The translations under genes and the position numbers were made by a program. Below are positions 51,655 through 60,256 of a stretch of DNA of 64,000 bases, piece by piece. How positions within the stretch are numbered: position 1 is the first letter of the stretch; each line of letters begins with the position of its first letter. Source of the DNA: Algoriphagus hitonicola (GTDB lineage: Bacteria > Bacteroidota > Bacteroidia > Cytophagales > Cyclobacteriaceae); the NCBI RefSeq assembly GCF_900113375.1, contig NZ_FOPC01000002.1, positions 186,001 through 250,000 of the forward strand. The letters are read 5' to 3'. Under the pieces are notes generated by a model. The model worked only from the letters and a program-made list of their open reading frames with translations. It was not told where the DNA came from and ran no database searches.

Positions 51655-53568
51655 ATGTTGATTCAACCCGGAGAATTATTAGCCCAAATAGATAGTCCTG
51701 AGGACCTCAAAAAGTTCCCCAAAGATAAATTAGTCCAGATTTGCGATGAGTTGCGCGATTTTATCATAGACAACGTCTCCGTATATGGTGGTCATTTTGG
51801 AGCAAGTTTAGGCGTGGTCGAACTCACTGTCGCTCTGCATTATGTACTGAACACTCCAGAAGACCAACTCGTCTGGGACGTGGGTCATCAGGCTTATGGA
51901 CACAAAATTTTAACCGGTCGGAAAGAAAAATTTCATACCAACCGGATTTTCGGTGGGATCTCCGGTTTTCCGAAAAGAAAAGAAAGCGAATACGATACGT
52001 TTGGAGTGGGTCACTCGAGTACTTCCATCTCAGCCGCCTTGGGTATGGCTGTGGCTTCAAAATACAAAAATACGAATATCCAACATGTAGCCGTCATTGG
52101 AGATGGATCCATGACAGGAGGGATGGCCTTTGAGGCCATGAATCATGCCGGGGTGAGCGATTCTAATTTGTTGATCATCCTGAATGACAATTGCATGGCC
52201 ATCGACCCCAATGTAGGGGCTTTGAAGGATTATTTGACTGATATTACCACCTCCCATACGTATAATAAGGCCAAAGATGAGGTCTGGAAAATGCTGGGTA
52301 AACTCAGCAAGTTTGGAAGCTCGGCACAGGAAATCATCTCGAAAGTGGAAGGCGCGATCAAATCGGCAGTCCTGAAGCAAAGCAATCTTTTTGAATCGCT
52401 TAATCTCCGCTATTTTGGTCCTGTAGACGGCCATGATGTCAATCATCTGGTTGAAGTGCTACGGGATTTGAAGGATATTCCAGGGCCGAAAATTCTACAT
52501 TGTGTCACCGTAAAAGGCAAAGGCTACGAACCTGCCGAAAAGGGAAACCATACTACTTGGCACGCACCGGGTACTTTTGATAAAGTTAGCGGGGAAATTT
52601 ATAAGAAATCTCATGGCAAACCTCAGGCACCCAAGTATCAGGATGTCTTCGGCCATACAATAGTCGAACTGGCAAAGGTAGATTCTCGAATTATGGGCGT
52701 GACTCCTGCGATGCCATCGGGATCTTCTTTGAACATCATGATGAAAGAAATGCCTGATCGGGCATTTGATGTAGGGATTGCCGAGCAGCATGCGGTGACC
52801 TTCTCGGCGGGATTGGCCACGCAAGGCTTAATCCCATTTTGCAATATCTACTCGACATTTATGCAGCGGGCTTATGATCAGGTGATTCATGATGTCTGCC
52901 TACAAAATCTACCCGTAGTCTTCTGTCTTGATCGAGCAGGATTTGCTGGGGCAGATGGACCGACTCACCACGGCGCGTATGATTTGGCTTATTTCCGATG
53001 TGTGCCCAATCTGGTTGTAGCAGCACCGATGAATGAGGAAGAGCTACGAAATATGATGTATTCTTCTACTCATCATGGAGGTCCCTATTCGATCCGATAT
53101 CCGAGAGGAAACGGTGTCATGCCGGAGTGGAAGACGGAATTTCAAGCCATCCCAACAGGTCAGGGTAGAATCGTGAAAGAAGGTGAAGAAATAGCTATAC
53201 TAACCCTAGGTCATATTGGGAATTATGCAGTAGAGGCCTGTGAAAGCCTTGAAAAAGAAGGTTTAAACCCAGCGCATTACGATATGCGATTTGTGAAACC
53301 TTTGGATGAGGAATTGCTTCACGAGGTATTTGGAAAATTCAATAAAGTAATCACCGTGGAAGACGGCTGTCTGATGGGTGGTTTTGGTTCGGCCATACTG
53401 GAATTTATGGTCGATCATGGCTATCAGGCTCAGGTGAAGCGTTTGGGTATTCCGGACGAGGTCATCGAGCATGGTGAGCAAATCGAACTGCATCGACTTT
53501 GTGGATTTGATCCGGAGGGAATTGCCAATGCCGTGCGAAGTATGACTGAAGTGCTCAAAATCAAGTAA
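51655..53568 (+). CDS. dxs: 1-deoxy-D-xylulose-5-phosphate synthase
   Basis: 637 residues. Thiamine-diphosphate enzyme motifs are clear: GHQAYGHKILTGRK, the cofactor site GDGSMTGGMAFEAMNHAG followed by ILNDNCMAI, the transketolase middle domain with DVGIAEQHAVTFSAGLA, and LDRAGFAGADGPTHHGAYDL. It joins pyruvate and glyceraldehyde 3-phosphate in the first step of the MEP isoprenoid pathway. The start at 51655 (ATG) fits the family length. A hydrolase gene begins 5 bases after its stop, so they are co-transcribed. It is divergent from scpA. Confidence 0.96.
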   Translation: MLIQPGELLAQIDSPEDLKKFPKDKLVQICDELRDFIIDNVSVYGGHFGASLGVVELTVALHYVLNTPEDQLVWDVGHQAYGHKILTGRKEKFHTNRIFGGISGFPKRKESEYDTFGVGHSSTSISAALGMAVASKYKNTNIQHVAVIGDGSMTGGMAFEAMNHAGVSDSNLLIILNDNCMAIDPNVGALKDYLTDITTSHTYNKAKDEVWKMLGKLSKFGSSAQEIISKVEGAIKSAVLKQSNLFESLNLRYFGPVDGHDVNHLVEVLRDLKDIPGPKILHCVTVKGKGYEPAEKGNHTTWHAPGTFDKVSGEIYKKSHGKPQAPKYQDVFGHTIVELAKVDSRIMGVTPAMPSGSSLNIMMKEMPDRAFDVGIAEQHAVTFSAGLATQGLIPFCNIYSTFMQRAYDQVIHDVCLQNLPVVFCLDRAGFAGADGPTHHGAYDLAYFRCVPNLVVAAPMNEEELRNMMYSSTHHGGPYSIRYPRGNGVMPEWKTEFQAIPTGQGRIVKEGEEIAILTLGHIGNYAVEACESLEKEGLNPAHYDMRFVKPLDEELLHEVFGKFNKVITVEDGCLMGGFGSAILEFMVDHGYQAQVKRLGIPDEVIEHGEQIELHRLCGFDPEGIANAVRSMTEVLKIK

Positions 53569-53573
53569 AAACC

Positions 53574-54350
53574 GTGTCTAAAATTCATTTTTTCACCGAA
53601 GGAACAGGTCCTGCTGTGATATTGATTCATGGCTATTGTGAGATCGGTATGATGTGGTCAGATTTTGCCAAAGCCCTTTCGGAAGATTTTCAGATTTTTT
53701 GTCCTGATTTACCGGGATTTGGAAAAAGCATCCTACCTCATGGGGAAATTTCTCTGGAAGAAACCGCGGTGGTGTTGGAGGAATGGATGGAAGAAAATGC
53801 CATTGAAAATCCAATTATTATCGGTCATTCGCTGGGTGGCTATGTGGCTTTGGCACTTTTGGAATTGATGGGAAATAAAATCAAAGGGATTGGACTTTTT
53901 CACTCGACGGCATTTGCCGATGATGCAGAGAAAAAGGAAATGCGGAATCGGGCGATTCAATTTTTAAAGAAAAACGGTGTGGAAAAGTTCGTGACTTCCT
54001 TTGTTCCACCCTTGTTTTCTGAAGCACATCGGGAGGAGTTTGCCGATGCGATTGATTTGGCAATCGAACAAGCCCGACAATCCACACTCGGGGGATTGAT
54101 TGCATTCATGGCGGCGATGCGGGACCGCAAGGATCGATTCGAAGTATTGAAAAACTTTCAAGGTCCCAAACTCATGATTGCCGGTACGGAAGACGGGGCG
54201 GTCAAAATTGAAGCTAGCCGTCAGCAGAAAACAGCCTTTACCGATTATGTGGAACTCGAAGGCACAGGCCACATGGGAATGATTGAGGAGAAGGAGCGGA
54301 CTCTGGAGATTGTGCGGGGGTTTTGTGAAAAAACCAGTTTAAAAAGCTAG
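53574..54350 (+). CDS. Alpha/beta-fold hydrolase with intact catalytic triad
   Basis: 258 residues, starting at a GTG (53574), five bases after the dxs stop. The oxyanion strand VILIHGYCE, the nucleophile elbow IIGHSLGGYVAL (Ser in GHSLG) and the C-terminal His in GTGHMGMIEEKE complete a standard triad, with Asp in AGTEDGAVK. It has no signal peptide and is cytoplasmic. The reaction is unknown, and many similar proteins are esterases. It is translated together with dxs and is followed by a 61-residue membrane protein 9 bases downstream. Confidence 0.88.
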   Translation: MSKIHFFTEGTGPAVILIHGYCEIGMMWSDFAKALSEDFQIFCPDLPGFGKSILPHGEISLEETAVVLEEWMEENAIENPIIIGHSLGGYVALALLELMGNKIKGIGLFHSTAFADDAEKKEMRNRAIQFLKKNGVEKFVTSFVPPLFSEAHREEFADAIDLAIEQARQSTLGGLIAFMAAMRDRKDRFEVLKNFQGPKLMIAGTEDGAVKIEASRQQKTAFTDYVELEGTGHMGMIEEKERTLEIVRGFCEKTSLKS

Positions 54351-54359
54351 CCGACAATT

Positions 54360-54545
54360 ATGCATCCATTAATCTTGTTCATTCTTCCCCTTATTTTTAT
54401 TGGCCTTACTTTTCGTAGTAAACAGCTTGTCCGGGCAATTAAAAATAAAGAGCAGGGCACTATTAAAATTGAGGTTTTGTTTTTCTCTTTGACCTTATTT
54501 ATGAGTAGTCTGTTAGTCTGGTTTATTGGAAGCCAATTTGAGTAA
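54360..54545 (+). CDS. Small two-helix membrane protein
   Basis: 61 residues with hydrophobic segments at about 1-18 (LILFILPLIFIGLTF) and 36-57 (VLFFSLTLFMSSLLVWFIGS), separated by a charged loop. It follows the hydrolase gene by 9 bases and ends before the convergent antitoxin gene. I do not recognise a family. Confidence 0.5.
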   Translation: MHPLILFILPLIFIGLTFRSKQLVRAIKNKEQGTIKIEVLFFSLTLFMSSLLVWFIGSQFE

Positions 54546-54550
54546 ATTTC

Positions 54551-54796
54551 TTAATCTAAATGAGAATAAAGTTTAACTTTTAAGTGTCTCTGAAAATCAA
54601 AGTCTTCGACAAAACCACTTTGCTCTCCTTCTTGGAGTGCTTTGATCAATTCCCTTTCCTTTTGTTCTTCTGATTCTAAAAGGCGCAAGGCCGCTCGAAT
54701 TACTTCACTAGCTGAACCATATCGGCCAGAATTCACTTCCTTACGGATGAATTCTTCAAAATGGACACCTAAAGAAATAGATGTGTTTTTTCCCAT
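54551..54796 (-). CDS. ParD-family ribbon-helix-helix antitoxin, solitary
   Basis: 81 residues. The start MGKNTSISLGVHFEEFIRKE is the ribbon-helix-helix region of the ParD/CC2985 family, followed by SASEVIRAALRLLESEEQKE, the helix that wraps the toxin. ParD antitoxins bind their own promoter and neutralise a ParE toxin normally encoded right after. Here the sequence after the stop is 5 bases to a convergent gene, with no parE frame. Two palindromic sequences overlap the predicted promoter. The protein may be an orphan antitoxin, an anti-addiction module, or a regulator. Confidence 0.85.
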   Translation of the reverse strand: MGKNTSISLGVHFEEFIRKEVNSGRYGSASEVIRAALRLLESEEQKERELIKALQEGEQSGFVEDFDFQRHLKVKLYSHLD

Positions 54797-54815
54797 TTTT
54801 CAACTTGTTTAAATT

Positions 54816-54846
54816 CAAATATACCAAAAATTGGTATTGACTTCAA
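54816..54846 (-). promoter_or_regulatory. parD promoter overlapped by palindromes
   Basis: On the minus strand TTG (54846-54844), a 20-base spacer and TATATTTG (54823-54816) form a Bacteroidota-type promoter. Within the spacer lies ATACCAA-AAA-TTGGTAT (54821-54837). The 11-base arms TTGACTTCAAT (54837-54847) and ATTGAAGTCAA (54856-54866) form a second inverted repeat over the -33 side. Both fit autoregulatory operators. Confidence 0.65.
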
Positions 54847-54890
54847 TAAGTAAATATTGAAGTCAAAGTTTCACTTATGGGTTACAAAAT

Positions 54891-55724
54891 TTAAAATTGT
54901 CCAAACACCATCCGATCCTTTCCATTCAAATCTTGAATTACCTTCACCTCCGTATAGCCTTTTTGCAGAAGTAAATCCTGGACTTCTTTTCCATAGTCTT
55001 CGTGGATTTCGAAGTAAAGTTTTCCCTTTGGTTTTAATGCCTTTTTTCCCAATTCGGCAATTCTCCGGTAAAAAAGCAAGGGATCTTCATCGGGTACAAA
55101 AAGTGCCAGTTCCGGCTCAAAATCCAGGACATTGGAATGCATCTTGGCTTTGCCCTTTTCAGGAATATAGGGAGGATTGCTAACCAAAATATCCAAGTCT
55201 TGGATTGGAATTTCTTCTTTCAAAATATCCAACTGAATCCAATTCACCTTTGCTTTTAACGCCTTTCCATTTTTCTGAGCAATGGCTAAGGCGGAGGCAG
55301 AAACATCCAATCCGTAAACTTCTGCCTCGTTCATTTCCAAAAACAAGGTAATCGGAATACAACCTGTGCCGGTACCAATATCAAGAATCTTAAGACCTGG
55401 TTTCGGATTCTCCTTGATGATCAAATGCACCAGTTCCTCGGTTTCATTTCTGGGAATCAAAGTATCCCTGCTCACCTGAAATTCCCTGCCATAGAAAGGA
55501 GCTCTACCCAAAATCTGCTGTATGGGCTCTCCGGTTTTCAATCGCTCAAAATCATCTCTCAGTGCCTTGGGAAGGTCTTTTTCCTCCAAAAACCGCATCA
55601 TATCCACTCGTCTCAAGCCCAAGTGATGCTCTAGCAGCCACTCAATGAGCGCTTGAGCTTCAGCCTGCTCATAAAGCGATAACTGCCCCGCCCATTTTTT
55701 GACGAGTGTGGAATAATTAATCAT
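54891..55724 (-). CDS. prmC: Peptide chain release factor N5-glutamine methyltransferase
   Basis: 277 residues. An N-terminal helical bundle (to about 85) is followed by a Rossmann-type SAM domain with LKILDIGTGTGCIPITLFLE at the cofactor site and DILVSNPPYIPEKGKAK containing the NPPY substrate motif. PrmC methylates the Gln of the GGQ motif in release factors RF1 and RF2. It is a single gene, divergent from the beta-barrel pseudogene 52 bases away. Length and motifs are standard. Confidence 0.94.
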   Translation of the reverse strand: MINYSTLVKKWAGQLSLYEQAEAQALIEWLLEHHLGLRRVDMMRFLEEKDLPKALRDDFERLKTGEPIQQILGRAPFYGREFQVSRDTLIPRNETEELVHLIIKENPKPGLKILDIGTGTGCIPITLFLEMNEAEVYGLDVSASALAIAQKNGKALKAKVNWIQLDILKEEIPIQDLDILVSNPPYIPEKGKAKMHSNVLDFEPELALFVPDEDPLLFYRRIAELGKKALKPKGKLYFEIHEDYGKEVQDLLLQKGYTEVKVIQDLNGKDRMVFGQF

Positions 55725-55776
55725 TGTAGCGAATTCTCTTAAGTATTCGTAAAGGTAAACACTAAAGTCGCTTTAA

Positions 55777-56583
55777 ATGAAAAAACTAATTTCACTCTCC
55801 TGGATATTATTTCTTCCTTTCATTTCTTATGCTCAGGAAAAACGCAGTGTATTCTTTGAGCTCGACGGTACTTACTGGGAAAAGTCCCTGAGCTATCCAC
55901 AATTTTTTGCCCCCGAAAAAAATCGATTTGGAAGTGCTAGATTATTTGTAGGCATACCGATTGGTGAGAAATGGGCCATTGGACTGTTGGAGGGACCTAG
56001 CGCTACCTATCAGCAGCAGGAAGACGGGAAGCGATATCGAGAAATTTACGGTCCGGAGCCGGATGAGAATGGAAACCCGATTTACATTGGCAACACGACG
56101 GAAAATATACCAGTTGGACTACAAAGCGAATTGATTGGTTTTGGTGCATTTATTCAGCGCCAGATCAACTTGGGTGAAAAAACCTCGCTCAACATTAATT
56201 TTTACTGAATGAATGAAAGTGGAACCCATGGGCAATTGGAGATTTTTCCAGACTATTCTTACTGGTATTGGTGGCCTTGTCCGAATTGTCTATCGATTGC
56301 TCCCGGGCCAATCGTACGGGAAATGGAGCAAAATAACTGGAAAGCGGGCTTGGATTTGGCTTTTGCCTGGTCACTGTCCCCAAAGCTGGACTTGGGTCTG
56401 CGAGCCAATTTTTTGGAGTTTCGCAAGCAAAGCCTGAAAAGCGTTCCCAGCTTGACAAATGGCTTGACAATTTATGATCCCAACTATTTATTGGCCGAGG
56501 GCTATTTTGGGGATCGTTATGATTTCGGTTCGGCCGTAGCACGGGAAGGAGTTCGGCTTTCCCTGAGCTTTAAGCCCTTTTGA
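55777..56583 (+). pseudogene. Outer-membrane beta-barrel-like protein interrupted by one in-frame TGA
   Basis: Two open pieces in the same frame are parted by a single TGA at 56206-56208, and the next codon is an ATG. Together they would encode about 268 residues. A signal peptide (MKKLISLSWILFLPFISYAQ) starts the first piece. The second ends LSLSFKPF, with alternating residues and a C-terminal Phe as in outer-membrane proteins. The reading frame, strand pattern and composition continue across the stop, and TGG would give FYWMNES at this point. It is probably a recent nonsense mutation or a sequencing error. The two pieces may not both be made. Confidence 0.75.
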
Positions 56584-56615
56584 TTGGAGGATTCAAAAGA
56601 CTCGGAAAGAAAACC

Positions 56616-56623
56616 TACCTTTG
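56616..56623 (+). promoter_or_regulatory. -7 element for the RsmB-type gene
   Basis: TACCTTTG fits TAnnTTTG, 18 bases before the methyltransferase ATG at 56641. No TTTG lies at the expected distance upstream. Confidence 0.45.
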
Positions 56624-56640
56624 TGCAGAAATAGAATCGA

Positions 56641-57828
56641 ATGAAGCTGCATAACAATACCATCCGAGGGGTTCATTCCGCTTTGGAAGCCATTTTTGAA
56701 GAGGGACAGTACGCCGATAAGGTGATCGAGCGAACCCTCAAATCCAATCCCAAATGGGGGGCGAGAGATCGCTCTTTTATCGCAGAGACCACTTATGAAA
56801 TGGTGCGCTGGTGGAGACTGATCAATTACCTCAGTCCCTCAAAAGACTACTGGGATCTTTTTGGCACCTATTGGCTGATGCAGGGAAATGAGCTGCCGCC
56901 TTGGGAGGAATTTGCGCGGATTAATCCCGAAAAACTGAAAACCCGCTACGAAGCCTTGGAGAAACCGGCGCTATTGGAGTCGATCCCCGATTGGATGCAG
57001 GAATTGGGCGAAAAAGAACTGGGCGATAAATGGGCCCCGGAAATCCACAGTCTCAATGAAGAGGCAGAAGTGGTGCTTCGGGTGAATACACTAAAAATCA
57101 ACCGGGAGCAACTTAAAAACCGTCTGGCTGCTGATGGTATCCGCACTTACATTGTCAAAGGCTATCCGGATGCCTTGATCCTGGAGGAAAGACAGAATAT
57201 TTTCAGGAACCCGGCTTTTAAGGAAGGACTTTTTGAGGTTCAGGACGCCTCTTCCCAGTTGGTCGCTGCTGCTTTGGCCGTGGAACCGGGAATGCGCGTA
57301 ATCGATGCCTGTGCCGGTGCGGGTGGCAAAACCTTACATCTAGCAGCTTTGATGGAGAACAAGGGAAAAATTCTCTCCATGGATCTTGAGGAGTGGAAAC
57401 TGCAGCAAACCAAGCTCAGGGCACGACGAAACGGAATTGACATCATTGAGCGGAAAGTGATTGAGGGCTCCAAGACTATCAAGCGGCTGAAAGAGTCCGC
57501 AGATCGGCTTTTACTGGATGTGCCTTGCTCCGGTATGGGTGTACTCCGCCGAAATCCCGATACCAAGTGGAAACTCAGCCCTGAATCCATTGCCCAAGTG
57601 CAGGAAACCCAACAGGAAATATTGCAATCCTATCCCAGCATGCTAAAAAAGGGTGGGCAATTGGTCTATGCGACCTGTAGCATTTTGCCTTCGGAAAATG
57701 AGAAGCAAATCGAGAAATTCTTAAATTCCGAAGCCGGAAAGGATTTTGAGTTACTCGAAGAGCAGCGGGTGTTGGCCCATGAAAGTGGATTCGACGGTTT
57801 TTATATTGCTAGGTTGATGAAGAAGTAA
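56641..57828 (+). CDS. RsmB/NOP2-type RNA m5C methyltransferase
   Basis: 395 residues. The catalytic half has IDACAGAGGKTLHLAALMEN (SAM site), LLLDVPCSGMGVLRRNPDTK with the PCSG Cys, and LVYATCSILPSENEKQIEKF with the catalytic TCS Cys. Two cysteines on these motifs define the m5C methyltransferases. The N-terminal NusB-like part is short and different from E. coli RsmB, as is usual in Bacteroidota, so the exact rRNA target (m5C967 or another site) is not certain. A predicted promoter lies directly upstream. Confidence 0.9.
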   Translation: MKLHNNTIRGVHSALEAIFEEGQYADKVIERTLKSNPKWGARDRSFIAETTYEMVRWWRLINYLSPSKDYWDLFGTYWLMQGNELPPWEEFARINPEKLKTRYEALEKPALLESIPDWMQELGEKELGDKWAPEIHSLNEEAEVVLRVNTLKINREQLKNRLAADGIRTYIVKGYPDALILEERQNIFRNPAFKEGLFEVQDASSQLVAAALAVEPGMRVIDACAGAGGKTLHLAALMENKGKILSMDLEEWKLQQTKLRARRNGIDIIERKVIEGSKTIKRLKESADRLLLDVPCSGMGVLRRNPDTKWKLSPESIAQVQETQQEILQSYPSMLKKGGQLVYATCSILPSENEKQIEKFLNSEAGKDFELLEEQRVLAHESGFDGFYIARLMKK

Positions 57829-58022
57829 GGGTCCAAGGCTAATCGAAAAGACACCATTTGCTTTAAGAGTTCAAAAAATGGTCAGTCCGAGTACCCTAAA
57901 GACGGGAGTCTAAATGTATGAGTACCCTTCGATTTCGAAACTCCCTTACCTCAAGTGCTCAGAGTGATGAGAACTTGGAGCCTTCTTGATACTGTCCAAT
58001 CTCTTTGTGCATTTTACAAACA

Positions 58023-58577
58023 ATGAAACTTCAAACAAATATGCTAAAGGTCAACCTAGTACTTAAGCTAGTTTTGGTGACATTTGGATTATTTGCCCAA
58101 CAAGTTACTGCACAAACTTTAGAATATTCCTTGATCAGTCAATTGCTAGTAGAGAGAGATTGGTGCACTATAAATAATCGATTTATTTCATGGGAATCTC
58201 AAGGTTTTGCTGAATATGAAGACTTTAATCCTAAAAAAGCAGATTATGAAGACCTCTTTGCAATTAACCAAAATCTTGTTTTGGATAGTTTAATTGGGCA
58301 ACCTTATGAAGAAAAAATAGATAGTATAATTTCTTTGAAGAACCGCAATAAAATTAAAAGAAAAGAAATTGATAGTAATTGTAAAAAAGTAAAATTTAAC
58401 CAAGCAAATACCAGTGTTTTTTATTTTACAAATCCAATTGTCCTGAAAAGCGAACGTGGGGAAATATATGCATTAATCATTGAATCATTTGAAGGAGAAA
58501 CCATTTATTGTATATACAAACGAATTGAAATGGGTTTTTGGGAAAAAATACATAAAACTATGATTTCTATTGAGTAA
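58023..58577 (+). CDS. Secreted protein of unknown function (first of a pair)
   Basis: 184 residues from the ATG at 58023 (MKLQTNMLKVNLVLKLVLVT). A TTG further up is less likely. A signal peptide precedes QTLEYSLISQLLVERDWCTI. The pattern LEYSL-QxL, a central Asp/Lys-rich part and a C-terminal IYALIIESFEGETIYCIYKR recur in the gene 125 bases downstream, so this is the first of two paralogues. It is more AT-rich than its neighbours. I do not recognise the family, and no catalytic motif is visible. Confidence 0.55.
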   Translation: MKLQTNMLKVNLVLKLVLVTFGLFAQQVTAQTLEYSLISQLLVERDWCTINNRFISWESQGFAEYEDFNPKKADYEDLFAINQNLVLDSLIGQPYEEKIDSIISLKNRNKIKRKEIDSNCKKVKFNQANTSVFYFTNPIVLKSERGEIYALIIESFEGETIYCIYKRIEMGFWEKIHKTMISIE

Positions 58578-58702
58578 AGCTAATTATGCCCCACCTCTAT
58601 TCAATCTACTTGAATTCCTCAAATTGATTTATTAGATTAATTTTTCCTATCGATTCTAGCAAGTAAAACCAGAATAAGTAACTAAAGATAAATAACTTTT
58701 CG

Positions 58703-59197
58703 ATGCAAAATTTTCTAATCGTCCTAAGCTTTATTTTTCTAGTTCAAGGCAAACCGCCTGAGCTCGAATACTCCCTACTCAATCAAGTGGTAGGCGAAAA
58801 TGGCATAAAATCTATCAACTCCGAGTTTTACAGCCCTAAGAATAAGTTTAGAACCTATAGGGAATTTTCTCTTGCGTTTGAGCAGGATATTTTAGATCCG
58901 ACCAAGAGCTTCAATCTGGACAGCTTAATTACGAGGCAGCAGATTCGAGCTTTTGAGCAATCCCTGCAAACCGAAAAGCCAAGAAAAGTCAAACCCAAAA
59001 TGATCCAAGCCCAACTTTCCAAAACGGGTTATCAATTGTCCTTTCCCCTAATTCAGGAAGGGAAAAATGAGGAGATTTATGGGTTGGTATTTGAAAATGT
59101 CATGTCTATGGAAAGTGGTGGGGTAATTTTGAAACTCTATCGAAAAGAAGGGAAGAAATGGACCCTACTTCACGAAACCTATGTGGCGATCAGTTGA
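58703..59197 (+). CDS. Secreted protein of unknown function (second of a pair)
   Basis: 164 residues with a short signal peptide (MQNFLIVLSFIFLVQG). It matches the preceding gene in layout: PPELEYSLLNQVVGENGIKS at the mature start and EIYGLVFENVMSMESGGVIL then LYRKEGKKWTLLHETYVAIS at the end. The pair may be a small tandem family, with the second copy closer in base composition to the rest of the window. No function can be inferred. Confidence 0.6.
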   Translation: MQNFLIVLSFIFLVQGKPPELEYSLLNQVVGENGIKSINSEFYSPKNKFRTYREFSLAFEQDILDPTKSFNLDSLITRQQIRAFEQSLQTEKPRKVKPKMIQAQLSKTGYQLSFPLIQEGKNEEIYGLVFENVMSMESGGVILKLYRKEGKKWTLLHETYVAIS

Positions 59198-59210
59198 ATT
59201 AGAAGCAAAC

Positions 59211-59936
59211 TCACAAAAACACCGAGTTCATCAATTCCCTCAACCAAGGGGAATCTTTTAAAAACAGGAGAATGGGAATAGCCAAAACCTGTACGATCGT
59301 CACCAAAACATAGGAGGCATAGATTTTCTTTTCCTTTTGAAAATCCCTGAAAATCAAAAATAAAAGCACCAGTATAATCAGCACCTGATTGCCCACAAAG
59401 ACATCCGACCAGATAAAGGGTAAGTCGGAGAAACTCTTCGGTTGGAATACCATCAGTAAGGGAACATAGGAAAGGCGCACGGTTGCCGGAGAAAGTACCC
59501 AAAAAACCGTCGAGATCATCCACCGGGCATGGGAGGCCGTATTCCTCGCATTCATCACCGCCAATATCACCGAAAGCATAAAGAATCCGATAAAAAGACA
59601 ATCCAATGACGAAAGGCTGTAGCGGACATCAAACAGCGGACTGGCTTCGGTGGACAGCAGATTTCCTTTGACCATATTTAATCCGGAAGCCGTCACAAAT
59701 CCAGCCAAGACCAAACCGATCATGCCCACTTTCCGGTGAAGATGAATGGACTTATGCTGATAAATCCAGGGCTGGGCAATCAAAACCAGATACCAAGCCG
59801 TAGCTGAGATTCCATGCAAATGCCAATGAAAAGGCATGGTGGTGAATCCCATCCAATACTGGTGAAATCCAGCAAGGGTAAGTACAAATGGCAAAATCAA
59901 CCAAAGGTGAAGGCGAGGAAAGAGTTTGGTTTTCAA
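59211..59936 (-). CDS. Seven-helix membrane protein of unknown function (DUF2306-like)
   Basis: 241 residues with about seven membrane helices. Histidines cluster in HWHLHGISATAWYLVLIAQP and in HRKVGMIGLVLAGFVTASGL, a layout seen in DUF2306-type and related proteins that might bind a haem or metal. The family assignment is tentative. It ends 13 bases from the convergent secreted-protein gene and is divergent from ileS. Function unknown. Confidence 0.65.
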   Translation of the reverse strand: MKTKLFPRLHLWLILPFVLTLAGFHQYWMGFTTMPFHWHLHGISATAWYLVLIAQPWIYQHKSIHLHRKVGMIGLVLAGFVTASGLNMVKGNLLSTEASPLFDVRYSLSSLDCLFIGFFMLSVILAVMNARNTASHARWMISTVFWVLSPATVRLSYVPLLMVFQPKSFSDLPFIWSDVFVGNQVLIILVLLFLIFRDFQKEKKIYASYVLVTIVQVLAIPILLFLKDSPWLRELMNSVFL

Positions 59937-60256
59937 ATCTGGATTATTTCAAGATATCAAATGAATTAAAAATTGGATGAAAATAAACTTTATAATCTGA
60001 AAAGCAATTGTTTATATATTTTTTTTAATAATACTCAAGTTTTATTATTCAGTGATTTTGGAAGAATCTAGTGTCTTTATTTTATTGACTTTCGAATTTA
60101 AACTGACTCAAGTTCTCATAGGGAGATAAAACTGAATACCATTTTTTGAAATAAGCCTGTCAAAAAGGCCCTTTTCTGCTATCTTTGTGGCTTGTTTTGA
60201 GGAGGATGCTTGGCATCTCTCCTTTTTCTTCACCTAATCCCTCAAAAAAGGACACT
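59937..60256. other. Upstream region of ileS
   Basis: About 320 bases with no gene, very AT-rich from 59990 to 60110. A -7 match (TATCTTTG, 60180-60187) would start transcription near 60194 and leave a leader of about 60 bases before the GTG at 60257. I saw no T-box-like or other riboswitch fold. Confidence 0.45.
60180..60187 (+). promoter_or_regulatory. -7 element for ileS
   Basis: TATCTTTG fits TAnnTTTG. No clear -33 element is at the proper distance. The start it predicts lies just upstream of the ATG at 60206 and supports the GTG at 60257 as the real start of translation. Confidence 0.45.

Noticed and set aside
57829..58004. Possible tRNA or small RNA gene
   Set aside because: The hairpin-like text has no T-loop motif or acceptor pairing. 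No tRNA was found anywhere in the window.
59937..60256. Possible T-box leader before ileS
   Set aside because: No specifier loop or antiterminator bulge was seen, and T-boxes are not usual in Bacteroidota.
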